From Ferrimonas senticii DSM 18821 (GTDB lineage: Bacteria; Pseudomonadota; Gammaproteobacteria; Enterobacterales; Shewanellaceae), in assembly GCF_000422665.1 (NCBI RefSeq), contig NZ_AUGM01000001.1, positions 117,352 to 181,351 of the forward strand: DNA of 64,000 nt. The letters run 5' to 3'. A program made the position numbers and the translations under genes. Below, piece by piece: positions 20,784 to 29,261 of this stretch; positions within the stretch are counted from its first letter, which is position 1, and each line of letters opens with the position of its first letter. The notes below the pieces were generated by a model. It was not told the origin of the DNA. It did no database searches and saw only the letters and a list, made by a program, of their open reading frames with translations.

Positions 20784-22451
20784 ATGGATTTTCCGTGGCT
20801 GCAAAGCTATCCCGACGATGTCCCCGCTGAGATCAATCCAGATCAGTTCAATTCCCTTGTTGACCTTCTAGAACGCTCAATCGCCGACTATGGCGACAAA
20901 CCGGCGTTCTCAAACATGGGCAAAAGCATCAGCTACAACGAGCTGGATCAACAATCCAAAGCCTTTGCGGCGTACCTGCAAAACGACTTAAAACTAGCGC
21001 AGGGCGATCGGGTTGCATTGATGATGCCTAATCTGCTGCAATACCCAGTGGCGCTGTGGGGCGTGCTGCGTGCGGGGATGGTGGTGGTTAACGTCAACCC
21101 ACTGTATACCGCCCGTGAGCTAGAGCACCAACTGAAAGACTCTGGCGCTAAAGCGATTGTGATTGTCGCCAACTTCGCCTCGACCCTAGAGCAGGTGATT
21201 GAACACACTCCAGTAGAGCATGTGATTTTGACCGAGCTGGGCGACATGCTCGGTTTCCCGAAACGCACCCTAGTTAATTTTGTGGTGAAGACCGTCAAGA
21301 AGATGGTGCCAGCCTTTAGCTTGCCGAAAGCCGTGCCATTTAATCAGGCGCTGGCCAAGGGGTCATCACTGCCGTATCAGCGTCCAGAGATCAACAACAG
21401 CGACATCGCCTTCTTGCAGTACACCGGTGGTACCACCGGCGTATCTAAGGGCGCGGTGCTGATCCATCGTAATCTGGTGGCCAACCTTGAACAGGTTTGC
21501 GCCTACCTTGGCAGCGACATTCTTGAAAACGATGAGGTGGTGATCACCGCCTTGCCGCTCTATCACATCTTCGCCCTTACCGCGAACTGCCTGCTGTTTA
21601 TGAAGATCGGCGGCTGCAACCTATTGGTGACCAACCCGCGGGATATGCCGGCCTTTGTGAAGCTGCTGCAGAACAACCGCTTTACTGCCATTACCGGGGT
21701 AAACACCCTGTTTAATGGTCTGCTGAATACCCCAGGGTTTGATCAGGTTGATTTCTCTAAGCTGAAACTGGCACTGGGCGGCGGTATGGCGGTTCAGCGT
21801 GCGGTTGCCGAGCATTGGGAAAAGGTAACCGGCAGTCGCTTGCTGGAAGGCTACGGCCTAACTGAAACTTCGCCAGCGGCCTCATTCGCGCCTTATAACA
21901 GTCCCGGTTACGACGGCACCATCGGTATGCCACTGCCATCGACACAGATGCGCTTGGTGGATGAATTGGGCAATCCAATCAGCGGCGATGAGCGCGGCGA
22001 AATCCAAGTCAAAGGCCCGCAGGTGATGGCCGGTTACTGGCAACGTCCAGATGCCACCGCCGAAGTGCTGAAAGACGGCTGGCTGTCGACCGGTGACATC
22101 GGCGTGATGAGCGAAAAGGGCTACTTCACTATTGTCGACCGTAAGAAAGACATGATTCTGGTTTCCGGCTTTAACGTGTTCCCGAACGAAGTGGAAGAGG
22201 TGGTGGTTAGCCACGATAAAGTGCTGGAAGTGGCGGCCATTGGCGCCCCAGATGAAAAGGCCGGTGAAGTGGTCAAAGTGGTGGTGGTACGCAGTGACGA
22301 CAGCCTGACCGATAAGGAACTGATCGCTTACTGTCGCGAAAACCTAACAGCTTACAAGGTGCCGCGCTACGTTGAGTTCCGCGATGAACTGCCTAAGACC
22401 AACGTTGGCAAGATCCTCCGCCGCGCCCTGCGAGAAGAGCAAGCCGCCTAA
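20784..22451 (+). CDS. fadD: Long-chain fatty acyl-CoA synthetase (second copy)
   Basis: A second FadD, 555 residues from MDFPWLQ. This start is preferred because an excellent AGGAGG lies 5 nt upstream and the protein then aligns end to end with the first copy; a TTG-initiated extension of 20 residues would run into the operator. It has the same motifs: [37 protein letters not shown]. Its own promoter with PsrA- and FadR-like sites suggests separate regulation from the copy upstream of rnd. Confidence 0.94.
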   Translation: MDFPWLQSYPDDVPAEINPDQFNSLVDLLERSIADYGDKPAFSNMGKSISYNELDQQSKAFAAYLQNDLKLAQGDRVALMMPNLLQYPVALWGVLRAGMVVVNVNPLYTARELEHQLKDSGAKAIVIVANFASTLEQVIEHTPVEHVILTELGDMLGFPKRTLVNFVVKTVKKMVPAFSLPKAVPFNQALAKGSSLPYQRPEINNSDIAFLQYTGGTTGVSKGAVLIHRNLVANLEQVCAYLGSDILENDEVVITALPLYHIFALTANCLLFMKIGGCNLLVTNPRDMPAFVKLLQNNRFTAITGVNTLFNGLLNTPGFDQVDFSKLKLALGGGMAVQRAVAEHWEKVTGSRLLEGYGLTETSPAASFAPYNSPGYDGTIGMPLPSTQMRLVDELGNPISGDERGEIQVKGPQVMAGYWQRPDATAEVLKDGWLSTGDIGVMSEKGYFTIVDRKKDMILVSGFNVFPNEVEEVVVSHDKVLEVAAIGAPDEKAGEVVKVVVVRSDDSLTDKELIAYCRENLTAYKVPRYVEFRDELPKTNVGKILRRALREEQAA

Positions 22452-22470
22452 CGTGGCCGATTTAGCAAAC

Positions 22471-22501
22471 AACGCCTCGACTGATGTCGGGGCGTTTTTT
22501 T
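22471..22501 (+). terminator. Terminator after second fadD
   Basis: Stem AACGCCTCGAC / GTCGGGGCGTT (one mismatch) is followed by a T-run. Confidence 0.88.
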
Positions 22502-22514
22502 ACATGGAGATTTT

Positions 22515-23096
22515 ATGAATCAATTGGACGGTATTTTGCAGTTTCTGATGGCTATTGAGCAGTTGAAGGCGGTGGAGCGCAAGTCTCGGCCAGTTGGTCT
22601 TAACCGGTTGGAAAACTCGGCAGAACACAGTTGGCATGTCTGTTTATTGGCGATGACATTGGCGCAATATGCTAACCAAGCGGTTGATGTGAACAAAATG
22701 ATTAAGATGATGCTGCTGCACGATCTGGGGGAGATAGGCGCTGGCGATAAGATTGTCTATGCCAGTGAAAACGCCAGCCATAAACAAGCGGAGCTTAGCG
22801 CTTTTCACGAATTGCTAACGCCGCTTCCGGCGTCGATTGCGGCTGAGATGTTGGCGCTTTACCAAGAGTTTAATTTAGGTGAAAGCCCAGAGGCATGTTT
22901 TGCCAAAGCGATCGACCGGGTGCCACCGCTGCTGCAAAACCTCAATGATAATGGCTTCAGTTGGCAGCGAAATAACATCAGTAAAGCGCAGGTGTTTGAA
23001 CTGAATCAGCGCCACATTAGCGCTGGCAGCAAGGCGTTGTGGAACAACCTTGAGGCTAAGCTACAACAAGCGGTAGAGCAGGGGATCCTAAGCTGA
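22515..23096 (+). CDS. HD-domain hydrolase (YfbR/HDDC2-like)
   Basis: A 193-residue metal-dependent phosphohydrolase of the COG1896 type, probably acting on 5'-deoxynucleotides. HD ligands are seen in AEHSWHVCLLAM (about residue 37-48) and in LLHDLGEIGAGD (about 69-80), with the later Asp in AIDRVPPLLQN. The family assignment is firm; the exact substrate is not. It starts 14 nt after the fadD terminator and converges with the RecX-like gene. Confidence 0.88.
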   Translation: MNQLDGILQFLMAIEQLKAVERKSRPVGLNRLENSAEHSWHVCLLAMTLAQYANQAVDVNKMIKMMLLHDLGEIGAGDKIVYASENASHKQAELSAFHELLTPLPASIAAEMLALYQEFNLGESPEACFAKAIDRVPPLLQNLNDNGFSWQRNNISKAQVFELNQRHISAGSKALWNNLEAKLQQAVEQGILS

Positions 23097-23098
23097 GG

Positions 23099-24073
23099 CT
23101 ATTCGCTTTGGCTTAACTCCTCAATGGCGTATTTCACCTGTTCGCTGTTGAAGCCGCGACGCATCAGATAGCCGTAGGCTTTGCTGCGATCTTGATGGCT
23201 ATCTAACGCCATCCGTTTGCGTTCAAGGCAGGTTTTAGCGCTTTCAAACAGATCGATGTCGCCGCTGCGGCTGAGCTTATCGACCAACGCCTCTAAACCA
23301 TCAATATCGATATGTTTGGCGCGCAGCTCTTGGCGGATCACCGCAAGCCCTTTGTGTTTACGCACCAATTTCAACAGTTCTCGCTCTAGGCTGGCCTTGG
23401 CGCCTTTAAGCTGGGCTTTGCTCTTAAGCAACTGCCGCTCAGGATGCTCGGCCAGTGTTTGATTAAGCTGGGCAGCGCTGAAACCACGGCGATAAAACTG
23501 GTTGGTTAACGCCTCTTTGCTGATGGTTTCCAGCGTTGGGTATTCCGCCAACAATTGCGCCACCATCACCGCTTCATCAATCCCCATTTCGCTGCTGGCG
23601 GTGATGATGCTGCGCTCAATCACCGCCGCGTCGATCCCTTTTTTCGCCAGCGTCTTGCGAATGTACGCCGCACCACGCAGATTGCTGTAGGCCTGCTCGC
23701 AAAAGTAACGGGCAAATTGCTCGTCACTGCGCAGATAACCCAGTTCCAAGCAGCGAGTCAGCGCCTGTTCAATCCATTCTGGATTATCGGTTTTACGGCC
23801 GAGTTTGCTGCGTAACTCGCTGATGGTGTGATCCCGCTGCGACAGCTGAAAAATCGCACTGTTGATGACGTTATCGACGCTTTTGGCTTGGCGTGGGCCG
23901 CTTGGCTTGGCACGACCGCTTGGTTTGCTGTCATCGAGATCGTCACGATTTGCCCCTTTGCCACGGCCCTTCGTACGGTCAGATAGTGGCTCGTCGTCGT
24001 ATTCGATATGAAAGTCGTGGTGGGCGTCGTTGGGATTCAAGTGCGGGGTCCAAAAGTGAAGGGTCTTGGCCAC
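23099..24073 (-). CDS. Extended RecX-like regulatory protein
   Basis: RecX proteins restrain RecA filaments. Here residues of the first half (from SVDNVINSAIFQLSQRDHTISELRSKL to about FYRRGFSAAQLNQTL) form a complete RecX-like three-repeat module. A second, partial module follows (VIRQELRAKHID and YLMRRGFNSEQVKYAIEEL), making about 325 residues, twice the usual length of about 150. The N-terminal linker is charged and Lys/Arg/Ser-rich. The start is uncertain: a GTG at 24073 is given, but the frame is open to 24211 and a TTG lies further in. It is not next to recA, so it may be a second RecX-type protein. Confidence 0.72.
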   Translation of the reverse strand: MAKTLHFWTPHLNPNDAHHDFHIEYDDEPLSDRTKGRGKGANRDDLDDSKPSGRAKPSGPRQAKSVDNVINSAIFQLSQRDHTISELRSKLGRKTDNPEWIEQALTRCLELGYLRSDEQFARYFCEQAYSNLRGAAYIRKTLAKKGIDAAVIERSIITASSEMGIDEAVMVAQLLAEYPTLETISKEALTNQFYRRGFSAAQLNQTLAEHPERQLLKSKAQLKGAKASLERELLKLVRKHKGLAVIRQELRAKHIDIDGLEALVDKLSRSGDIDLFESAKTCLERKRMALDSHQDRSKAYGYLMRRGFNSEQVKYAIEELSQSE

Positions 24074-24449
24074 CCTAACTAAGCGCACAAGGGCTGTCCA
24101 GTCGACATTAATCGGCTGATTAGTGGATAAACAACAGTGCGCAAATAGAGGTTTATAGGCGTGGCTAATCGCAGCCAGAGCGGTGCAAATCCAACCAGTT
24201 GTCGTTGGCAAAAAAAATCGCTAGTAAAATGCGCGGCAGTGTGTCAGGGAAAACGGCGTAACGCATCAGCATACACCGCTATTTCATCGTCGCCCACGCC
24301 TTTGTTGCCGGACTAAGTTACTGATTTTCTTTTTAGAGATCGGGCTCACTAGATTGTAAATTGGCATTTAAATCTAATTGATAGATAGCGGATGCACCTT
24401 TACCTTGAATTTAAACATGTAAAACAAAAACCTATTAAGGCCGCACTCT
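24074..24449. other. Intergenic region upstream of hmp
   Basis: Besides a possible N-terminal extension of the RecX-like gene (to 24211), it contains the hmp promoter region. TTGGCATTTAAATCTAA at 24361-24377 resembles one good half of an NsrR site (GATGCATTTAAA), the other half being poor. No gene is seen here. Confidence 0.4.
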
Positions 24450-25640
24450 ATGTTGGATTCAAAAACCATCGCCGTTGTTAAAAGCACCATTCCTCTGTTG
24501 GTTGCCGCAGGACCGGAGTTGACCAAGCACTTTTATCAACGCTTATTCCGCCATCATCCAGAGCTAAAAGACACCTTTAACTTGGCGCATCAACATAAAG
24601 GCGATCAGCCGGTGGCACTGTTTAACGCGGTAGCGGCCTACGCCAGCAACATCGACAACCTTGGGGCTTTGGCGGGCGCGGTAGAGAAGATAGCCCAGAA
24701 GCACACCGGCTTTTTGATCACCCCAGAGCAGTACGATGTGGTTGGTTTTCACTTGCTGGAGACCCTAAAAGAGCTGGGCGGCGAAGCGGTGACCGAAGAG
24801 GTACTGGAAGCCTGGGGTAAGGCTTATGGCGTGCTGGCGCAGATCTTCATCAACCGCGAAGCGCAGATCTACAACGACGCTGCGGCGGCGACCGGTGGTT
24901 GGCGTGGTACTCGCCAGTTCCAGATCAGTGCCAAAACCGAAGAATCGGCGCTGATCACCTCTTTTGAACTGACTCCGGTTGATGGCCAAGCGGTGGTGGC
25001 TTATCACGCTGGCCAATACCTCAGCCTGAAACTGGAACATCCTACGCTGGAAAATATCGAGATCCGTCAGTACTCGCTGTCGGACGCCAGCAATGGTCAG
25101 CATTACCGCATCAGCGTTAAGCGTGAAGCCAACGGCATTGCTTCGAACTTGCTGCACGATCACTATCAAGTTGGCGATGAAGTGGCGCTGATCCCACCGG
25201 CAGGGGACTTCTTCCTTAAAAGCGACGATGCCGCGCCGGTAACGCTGATCTCCGCGGGGGTGGGCTTAACTCCGATGCTGAGTATGCTCAACCAGCGTTT
25301 GCCACAAGCACCCCACAACACTGTGTGGCTGCACGCTTGTGATAATGGTGCTGTGCACGCCTTTGCTGCCGACATTAAGCGTAAGCAGGCGCAGTATCCG
25401 GACTTTGCCGCTTACCATTGGTACCGCGAGCCGCAAACCGACGATGTTCAAAGCGAGCAGTATGATTTTGCTGGCACCATGAAGCTGGCTGAGGTTGCCG
25501 ATCAACTGACCATTAGCGGCGATTTCTACCTTTGTGGTCCTCTAGCGTTTATGAGCGATTTGAAGGCGCAGCTGCTGCAATTGGGTGTGGCTGAAGCCAA
25601 CATTCATTACGAAGTGTTTGGCCCTCACAAAGGGCTGTAA
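24450..25640 (+). CDS. hmp: Flavohaemoprotein, nitric oxide dioxygenase Hmp
   Basis: Converts NO to nitrate with O2 and NAD(P)H in the cytoplasm, 396 residues. The globin domain occupies about 1-140, with the proximal-His region KIAQKHTGFLI near residue 85 and the distal Tyr in FYQRLFRHHPEL. The FAD domain follows with RQYSLSD near 205 and the NAD domain with SAGVGLTPMLSML near 270. A single-gene unit closed by its own terminator. An NsrR-type half site upstream hints at NO control. Confidence 0.95.
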   Translation: MLDSKTIAVVKSTIPLLVAAGPELTKHFYQRLFRHHPELKDTFNLAHQHKGDQPVALFNAVAAYASNIDNLGALAGAVEKIAQKHTGFLITPEQYDVVGFHLLETLKELGGEAVTEEVLEAWGKAYGVLAQIFINREAQIYNDAAAATGGWRGTRQFQISAKTEESALITSFELTPVDGQAVVAYHAGQYLSLKLEHPTLENIEIRQYSLSDASNGQHYRISVKREANGIASNLLHDHYQVGDEVALIPPAGDFFLKSDDAAPVTLISAGVGLTPMLSMLNQRLPQAPHNTVWLHACDNGAVHAFAADIKRKQAQYPDFAAYHWYREPQTDDVQSEQYDFAGTMKLAEVADQLTISGDFYLCGPLAFMSDLKAQLLQLGVAEANIHYEVFGPHKGL

Positions 25641-25658
25641 TCGCAGCGCAGATAGACA

Positions 25659-25686
25659 AAAGCACGGCAATCGCCGTGCTTTTTTA
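25659..25686 (+). terminator. Terminator of hmp
   Basis: AAGCACGGC / GCCGTGCTT stem with AATC loop and six T. Confidence 0.9.
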
Positions 25687-25701
25687 TTGGTTGTGTGCGG
25701 C

Positions 25702-26490
25702 TTAAACGCGGTAATCGGCTTTGGTTAAGGAGTAGCGCACCACCGATTCTTTCCACTTGTCGCCGCTGCGCCAGCGCTGCATAAACAGCGCGCCGTTAAT
25801 AACCGCGCGGCCACCGACGATGGTGATCCCTTTATCGAACAGCAGTTCCGGCAAAATGCCAACGCTGGGGCCAACCACCGCAATCTCTTTGGCGTTGCCA
25901 CAGTGCGCCAACAAACCATCGATGGTGTGGTTAATCAAGGTGGTGCCAGTGATCAGCACTTTGTCGCACTGGCTCAGTTTGCTGGCGTCAGTGGTAACCT
26001 CAAAGTTATCTGCCTGCTGCACCAGATCTTGGCGCAGTTCAATCACGGTTACCTTAATGCCGTCCGCCCGCAACTGTTCAACCAATGGCGCAAAAAAGCC
26101 AACCATGCCGACCTGTTCACCGGGTTGGATGTTAAGCATGGCTAGGGTGTCTTCGGCTTTGGCGTAGTGAAAGCCGCGCTGCTTTAGCATCAACTGGCTG
26201 ATGGCATTAATCGCGCCAGCGCCGATAACCTGTTGCCAGTCTTGCTCACTGTCGCTGATCGCCGCCAGTTCCCGGACACTTTTGCCGATAAACGCCTGAT
26301 ACAGGTTTTCATCCTGCAATTTCGCAAAGGCACCACCGAGCTTGGTGTAGGTTAAACCAATGGTGCCGTCGTCCAACTCAATGGCAGCGAACTTGGCATT
26401 CGGGTTGTCATCTTTGGCGATATGAATGGCTTTGACATTAGGCAGATCCTGCGGCGCTTGCGCCAACAGCGTTTGATAGATACTGGTCAT
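25702..26490 (-). CDS. DUF364-like Rossmann protein
   Basis: A 262-residue soluble protein from MTSIYQTLLAQ; the further upstream in-frame ATG would lie beyond the repeat described below and gives no family-like sequence. C-terminal Rossmann-like segments VGMVGFFAPLVEQLRADG and KVLITGTTLINHTIDGLL, plus VGPSVGILPELLF, match DUF364, a family linked to metal or cofactor chemistry in some organisms. The function is unknown. Its upstream 5' region carries one copy of a 73-bp repeat flanking integron array 1. Confidence 0.82.
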   Translation of the reverse strand: MTSIYQTLLAQAPQDLPNVKAIHIAKDDNPNAKFAAIELDDGTIGLTYTKLGGAFAKLQDENLYQAFIGKSVRELAAISDSEQDWQQVIGAGAINAISQLMLKQRGFHYAKAEDTLAMLNIQPGEQVGMVGFFAPLVEQLRADGIKVTVIELRQDLVQQADNFEVTTDASKLSQCDKVLITGTTLINHTIDGLLAHCGNAKEIAVVGPSVGILPELLFDKGITIVGGRAVINGALFMQRWRSGDKWKESVVRYSLTKADYRV

Positions 26491-26501
26491 AGTTAACGAG
26501 T

Positions 26502-26574
26502 TGATGGATAAATTGCCACGATGATAGCGCTTGCCTGCGAGCAATAATGCCAAGTGGCGCAAGTAAAAGCGCAG
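26502..26574. repeat. 73-bp direct repeat, copy A
   Basis: Matches 29262-29334 in the same orientation with two mismatches (positions 26512 and 26530). It lies 12 bp upstream of the DUF364-like gene and just before the attI-like leader of array 1. It has internal inverted segments (GCGCTTGCC ... GGCGCAAG, AAGCGC), so it might be a structured genomic repeat instead of a simple duplication. Confidence 0.9.
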
Positions 26575-26710
26575 TTAACCGAGCGAAAGTCGATCCATCA
26601 TGTCGACAAATCCCAGTAGCTAGGATTTCTTCACTGCAGTTCACCGTAAAAACAGCAGGGATTGTATTCCAGTCAAGTGACTATGCATCACGGCGAGCTT
26701 GGTTTCCTAC

Positions 26711-26878
26711 TTTTGACAACTCACGTTCGCTTTATTTCTAAAATCATAGCTGGTAGGTTCATTTAAATTACGAATCCAAATGAAAATTTTACCGATTCTA
26801 TGTTGGTTGATATGTCACGATAGGATGCAAGGAAACCGATGGATAGGAGGAATCGTTCCTTCTAATAAGCTGTTAGGC
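26711..26878 (+). other. attI-like integron site 1 (leader of array 1)
   Basis: Right part carries the same blocks as sites at 31699 and 39392. Two direct repeats GATAGGATG (26819) and GATAGGAGG (26842) are spaced 23 bp. Then comes TCTAA-N6-GTTAGGC with crossover G at 26872, 30 bp from the second repeat. The CCTAA-N6-GTTAGGC simple-site geometry equals that of attI1, and two upstream direct repeats are also an attI hallmark. A cassette begins at TTAGGC. No integrase gene adjoins it. Confidence 0.75.
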
Positions 26879-26892
26879 ATCAAGGAGGATGA

Positions 26893-27339
26893 ATGAATCG
26901 TCAAGAGAACAGATGCCTCATAGCATCTTCAGCGTGTTGCTTTTTTGCAGCATTAGCTCATTTGGGATGTATTGTATTTGGGCCTGACTGGTATCGAATG
27001 CTCGGAGCCGGAGAAGCGATGGCACAAATGGCAGAGCAAGGGCTTTGGTATCCTACACTGGTCACGCTCTCAATAGCAGTAATTTTGTGCCTTTGGGGTA
27101 TTTTTGCGTTAGCGGGGGCTGGCGTAATAAAGAAACTTCCTTTTACGCGTCCCATTTTAGTAGTGATAACAAGTGTTTTTCTCCTCAGAGCATTTTCATT
27201 CTCAGTACTAATGCCAAGCTTCCCAGATAATACCTTAACTTTTTGGCTGATAAGTTCAGGTACCTGTTTGTTGATAGGTAGTTTGTTTGCAGTTGGTACA
27301 AAGCAAGAGTGGTCGAAGCTCACTCAGGTAAATGCTTAA
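26893..27339 (+). CDS. Cassette gene: four-helix membrane protein
   Basis: 148-residue inner-membrane protein with about four transmembrane segments (ASSACCFFAALAHL, TLVTLSIAVILCLWGIFALAGAG, ILVVITSVFLLRAF, FWLISSGTCLLIGSLFAVG). The GPDWYRMLGAGEAMAQMAEQG segment after helix 1 resembles a family I have seen in proteobacterial genomes and integrons; its function is unknown. A perfect AAGGAGG precedes the ATG. The gene is first in array 1, directly after the attI-like site. Confidence 0.8.
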   Translation: MNRQENRCLIASSACCFFAALAHLGCIVFGPDWYRMLGAGEAMAQMAEQGLWYPTLVTLSIAVILCLWGIFALAGAGVIKKLPFTRPILVVITSVFLLRAFSFSVLMPSFPDNTLTFWLISSGTCLLIGSLFAVGTKQEWSKLTQVNA

Positions 27340-27459
27340 CAAACTGCTCAAGAGGGATTCGCAACGCGTGGCATTTTCACTATGCGTTGAATTTAGTGAT
27401 TAAGGTGGTTTGCAGCGCCTTCGGTATCGCATCGCTCACCCCTTAGCAGAGCGTTACAT
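27336..27459 (+). other. attC site 1a (VCR-like)
   Basis: About 124 bp from TTAACAAACTGCTCAAGAGG to GCGTTACAT. It closely resembles Vibrio cholerae repeats (AACGCGTGGCATTTTC core, CCCCTTAGCAGAGCGTTA end). The 3' crossover is G27453/T27454. It suggests a Vibrio-type origin of the first cassette. Confidence 0.88.
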
Positions 27460-27607
27460 GCTCGATTGCATATCAGAATCAGCGTGTTATGAGCCACATC
27501 AAGCTTGATAAATATCATCATCTTAATTTGATCAAGTTCGGTTATTCTTCGAAATGAATCAATAATGGACCTTAGACTTTTAAAATTACATAGTGTGGAG
27601 ATTTTTT

Positions 27608-28369
27608 ATGGCTATAAGTGCAAGTTCACTAATACATTATACTAGTTCTGTAGATTCACTTCTTGGTATATTGAAAGACGGTTTTAAAGTGACCTACTGC
27701 CGAGAGTCAATCTACCTTAATGGTCATAATTATGTTATGTATATCCCCATGGTTAGTTTTTGTGATATTCCACTATCACAAGTAAAAGATCACATAAAAA
27801 AGTATGGAAACTATGGAATAGGGCTAACACGTGATTGGGCAACTAAATCAGGCCTAAATCCTGTTTTATATATCGACTCTAAGGCGAGTCTTGGTCGGTG
27901 TCTTGATATTGCCTACGATGCTTTTGTTCATGAGCAGGATGGTAATATTGATGATTTAAGTAGGCCGAATAGATGTTTTTATGACACATTTAGGTATATT
28001 AAGAATTATCAGGCAGATCTTATAAGAAAAACAGAAACACATAGGCAATATCGTTTTTATGATGAAAGAGAGTGGAGATATGTGCCTCCAATAGATGCTG
28101 ACTGCCTAATGGTTATGGGGGAAGATATATATAACGGATTGGATAAGAAGGAGCTGATGTTGAGAGAGAAGGCAATGGATAAAATTGCTTCTCAAAAGCT
28201 AAAGTTCGATATGGAACATATTAGCTATCTGATTATAAATGACGATAACGAGGTGAACGATCTAATTTCCTTTATTCGTGAACATAAAGGAGACAGTGTA
28301 GTCTTTAATGACCTAAATAAGCTATATACCAAAATTTTGACAGTGAACCAAATATTTAGCGATTTATAG
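27608..28369 (+). CDS. Cassette gene: AbiGi-like abortive infection protein
   Basis: The 253-residue protein resembles the AbiGi family of putative phage abortive-infection proteins: SLIHYTSSVDSLLGILKDGF at the N terminus, then IPMVSFCDIPLSQVKDHIKKYG and GIGLTRDWATKSGLNPVLYI, and a later FYDEREWRY motif. The start MAISASS is chosen for the GGAG upstream; a GTG five codons earlier is possible. The coding sequence is strongly AT-rich. AbiG was described as a two-gene system (AbiGi/AbiGii); no AbiGii partner is visible, so a one-gene cassette would be a variant, or act with something elsewhere. Confidence 0.78.
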   Translation: MAISASSLIHYTSSVDSLLGILKDGFKVTYCRESIYLNGHNYVMYIPMVSFCDIPLSQVKDHIKKYGNYGIGLTRDWATKSGLNPVLYIDSKASLGRCLDIAYDAFVHEQDGNIDDLSRPNRCFYDTFRYIKNYQADLIRKTETHRQYRFYDEREWRYVPPIDADCLMVMGEDIYNGLDKKELMLREKAMDKIASQKLKFDMEHISYLIINDDNEVNDLISFIREHKGDSVVFNDLNKLYTKILTVNQIFSDL

Positions 28370-28371
28370 CA

Positions 28372-28471
28372 TGTAACCAGGCACTGTAGGCGGATTTAAA
28401 CCAGCCCGGCAGCGCTCGTCCCTCGCGAATTTTAGCCGGGCAAGCTGCTCCCGCAAAGTGGCGCGTTATGT
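28372..28471 (+). other. attC site 1b
   Basis: Runs from TGTAACCAGGCA to GCGCGTTATGT, about 100 bp. The arms GCCCGGC ... GCCGGGC and the central CTCGTCCCTCGCGAATTTTAGCC are typical of Shewanella/Pseudomonas-type attC. Crossover G is at 28465. Confidence 0.85.
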
Positions 28472-28493
28472 ATAATCAAGGAAGAAAATACTG

Positions 28494-28667
28494 ATGTACC
28501 AAATTCCCTATTTTAAGAAATTCAAGAAGATAATAAAATGTTTTCGTTGTACCAGAAAATTTGAAGAAAAAATTGGCAAATTTCCTCGTTGTGGCAACAT
28601 TGATGATGGTCGAGAATTAACGCAGTTTGTTGAAAAATATCAAATGGAAATGCAAGGTGGCGCTTAG
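28494..28667 (+). CDS. Cassette gene: 57-residue zinc-ribbon-like protein
   Basis: A short AT-rich frame (MYQIPYFKKFKKIIKCFRC...QGGA) begins after GGAAG and lies wholly between two attC sites, where a cassette gene is expected. A CFRC motif and a later RCG give three cysteines, a possible partial zinc ribbon, in a very basic N-terminal half. No family is recognised. It was too short for a normal ORF listing. Confidence 0.6.
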   Translation: MYQIPYFKKFKKIIKCFRCTRKFEEKIGKFPRCGNIDDGRELTQFVEKYQMEMQGGA

Positions 28668-28748
28668 TTAGGGAAGATTTTCATTATCATTACGATAATT
28701 TTTGGTTGTTTGCTTTTGTTGGTTCAACTATGAAAATGTATAATAAGA

Positions 28749-28803
28749 CAATCAACTACGTGCCTTCAGCGCCGGACGCACGCCGGTTATTGAGGCGTTA
28801 AGT
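28749..28803 (+). other. attC-like site 1c (short, atypical)
   Basis: ATCAACTACGTGCC ... GAGGCGTTAAGT with the hairpin CGTGC / GCACG between. The 3' end GTTAAGT fits the R' consensus; the 5' box is poor. The length of about 55 bp is near the lower limit of attC sites. Confidence 0.55.
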
Positions 28804-28821
28804 GTCTAGGGAAGACCGAGT

Positions 28822-29223
28822 ATGCTCCAAAGTTTTTTCAAAAATCGTCGAATAAAGAAGTACGCACGAAAACTTCCTCAGGACTTGAAGGCTCAGTATG
28901 GTTGGAAAAATCACTACACAAAGCTAGAGGTGGATTCTGCAATAAAGCGAAAGAGGTTGGGTTCTAGCTCTACGGCGACAACGACTCATTGCTTTGCCTA
29001 TGCGATGTATTGCACTAAAGAAGAGTTCGACCGGATTCATCAGGAGTTAGGTGAGACCTGTAATTATGGAAGCATGAGAAGTGATATCTCAGCACTCCTG
29101 TTTAACGGAGCAAGTGACTTCTCATTTTCATCGTTGTTGATCGAGTCATCGAGTCCTTCCTCTTCGTCAATTAGTGGATTTGATGGAGGAGGCTCGGATG
29201 ATGGTGCCGGAGGCGGTGATTAG
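28822..29223 (+). CDS. Cassette gene: DUF6559-like protein
   Basis: A 133-residue protein. The N-terminal part (LQSFFKNRRIKKYARKLPQDL, then CFAYAMYCTKEEFDRIHQELG) resembles the DUF6559 family of small bacterial proteins of unknown function. The C-terminal 35 residues are low-complexity Ser/Gly/Asp (SSSPSSSS, GGGSDDGAGGGD), a disordered tail. No signal peptide. Last gene of array 1; its attC is cut short by the repeat at 29262. Confidence 0.72.
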   Translation: MLQSFFKNRRIKKYARKLPQDLKAQYGWKNHYTKLEVDSAIKRKRLGSSSTATTTHCFAYAMYCTKEEFDRIHQELGETCNYGSMRSDISALLFNGASDFSFSSLLIESSSPSSSSISGFDGGGSDDGAGGGD

Positions 29224-29231
29224 TAAAGACT

Positions 29232-29261
29232 TTTAACAAGGCGCTTTAGCCGGATAGCAAC
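29232..29261 (+). other. Truncated attC 1d
   Basis: TTTAACAAGGCGCTTTAGCCGG is a typical 5' attC half directly after the cassette stop, but the 3' half is missing. Sequence switches at 29262 into copy B of the 73-bp repeat. Confidence 0.7.

Noticed and set aside
24361-24377. NsrR operator of hmp as a feature
   Set aside because: Only one half of the palindrome is convincing; mentioned in the intergenic entry instead.
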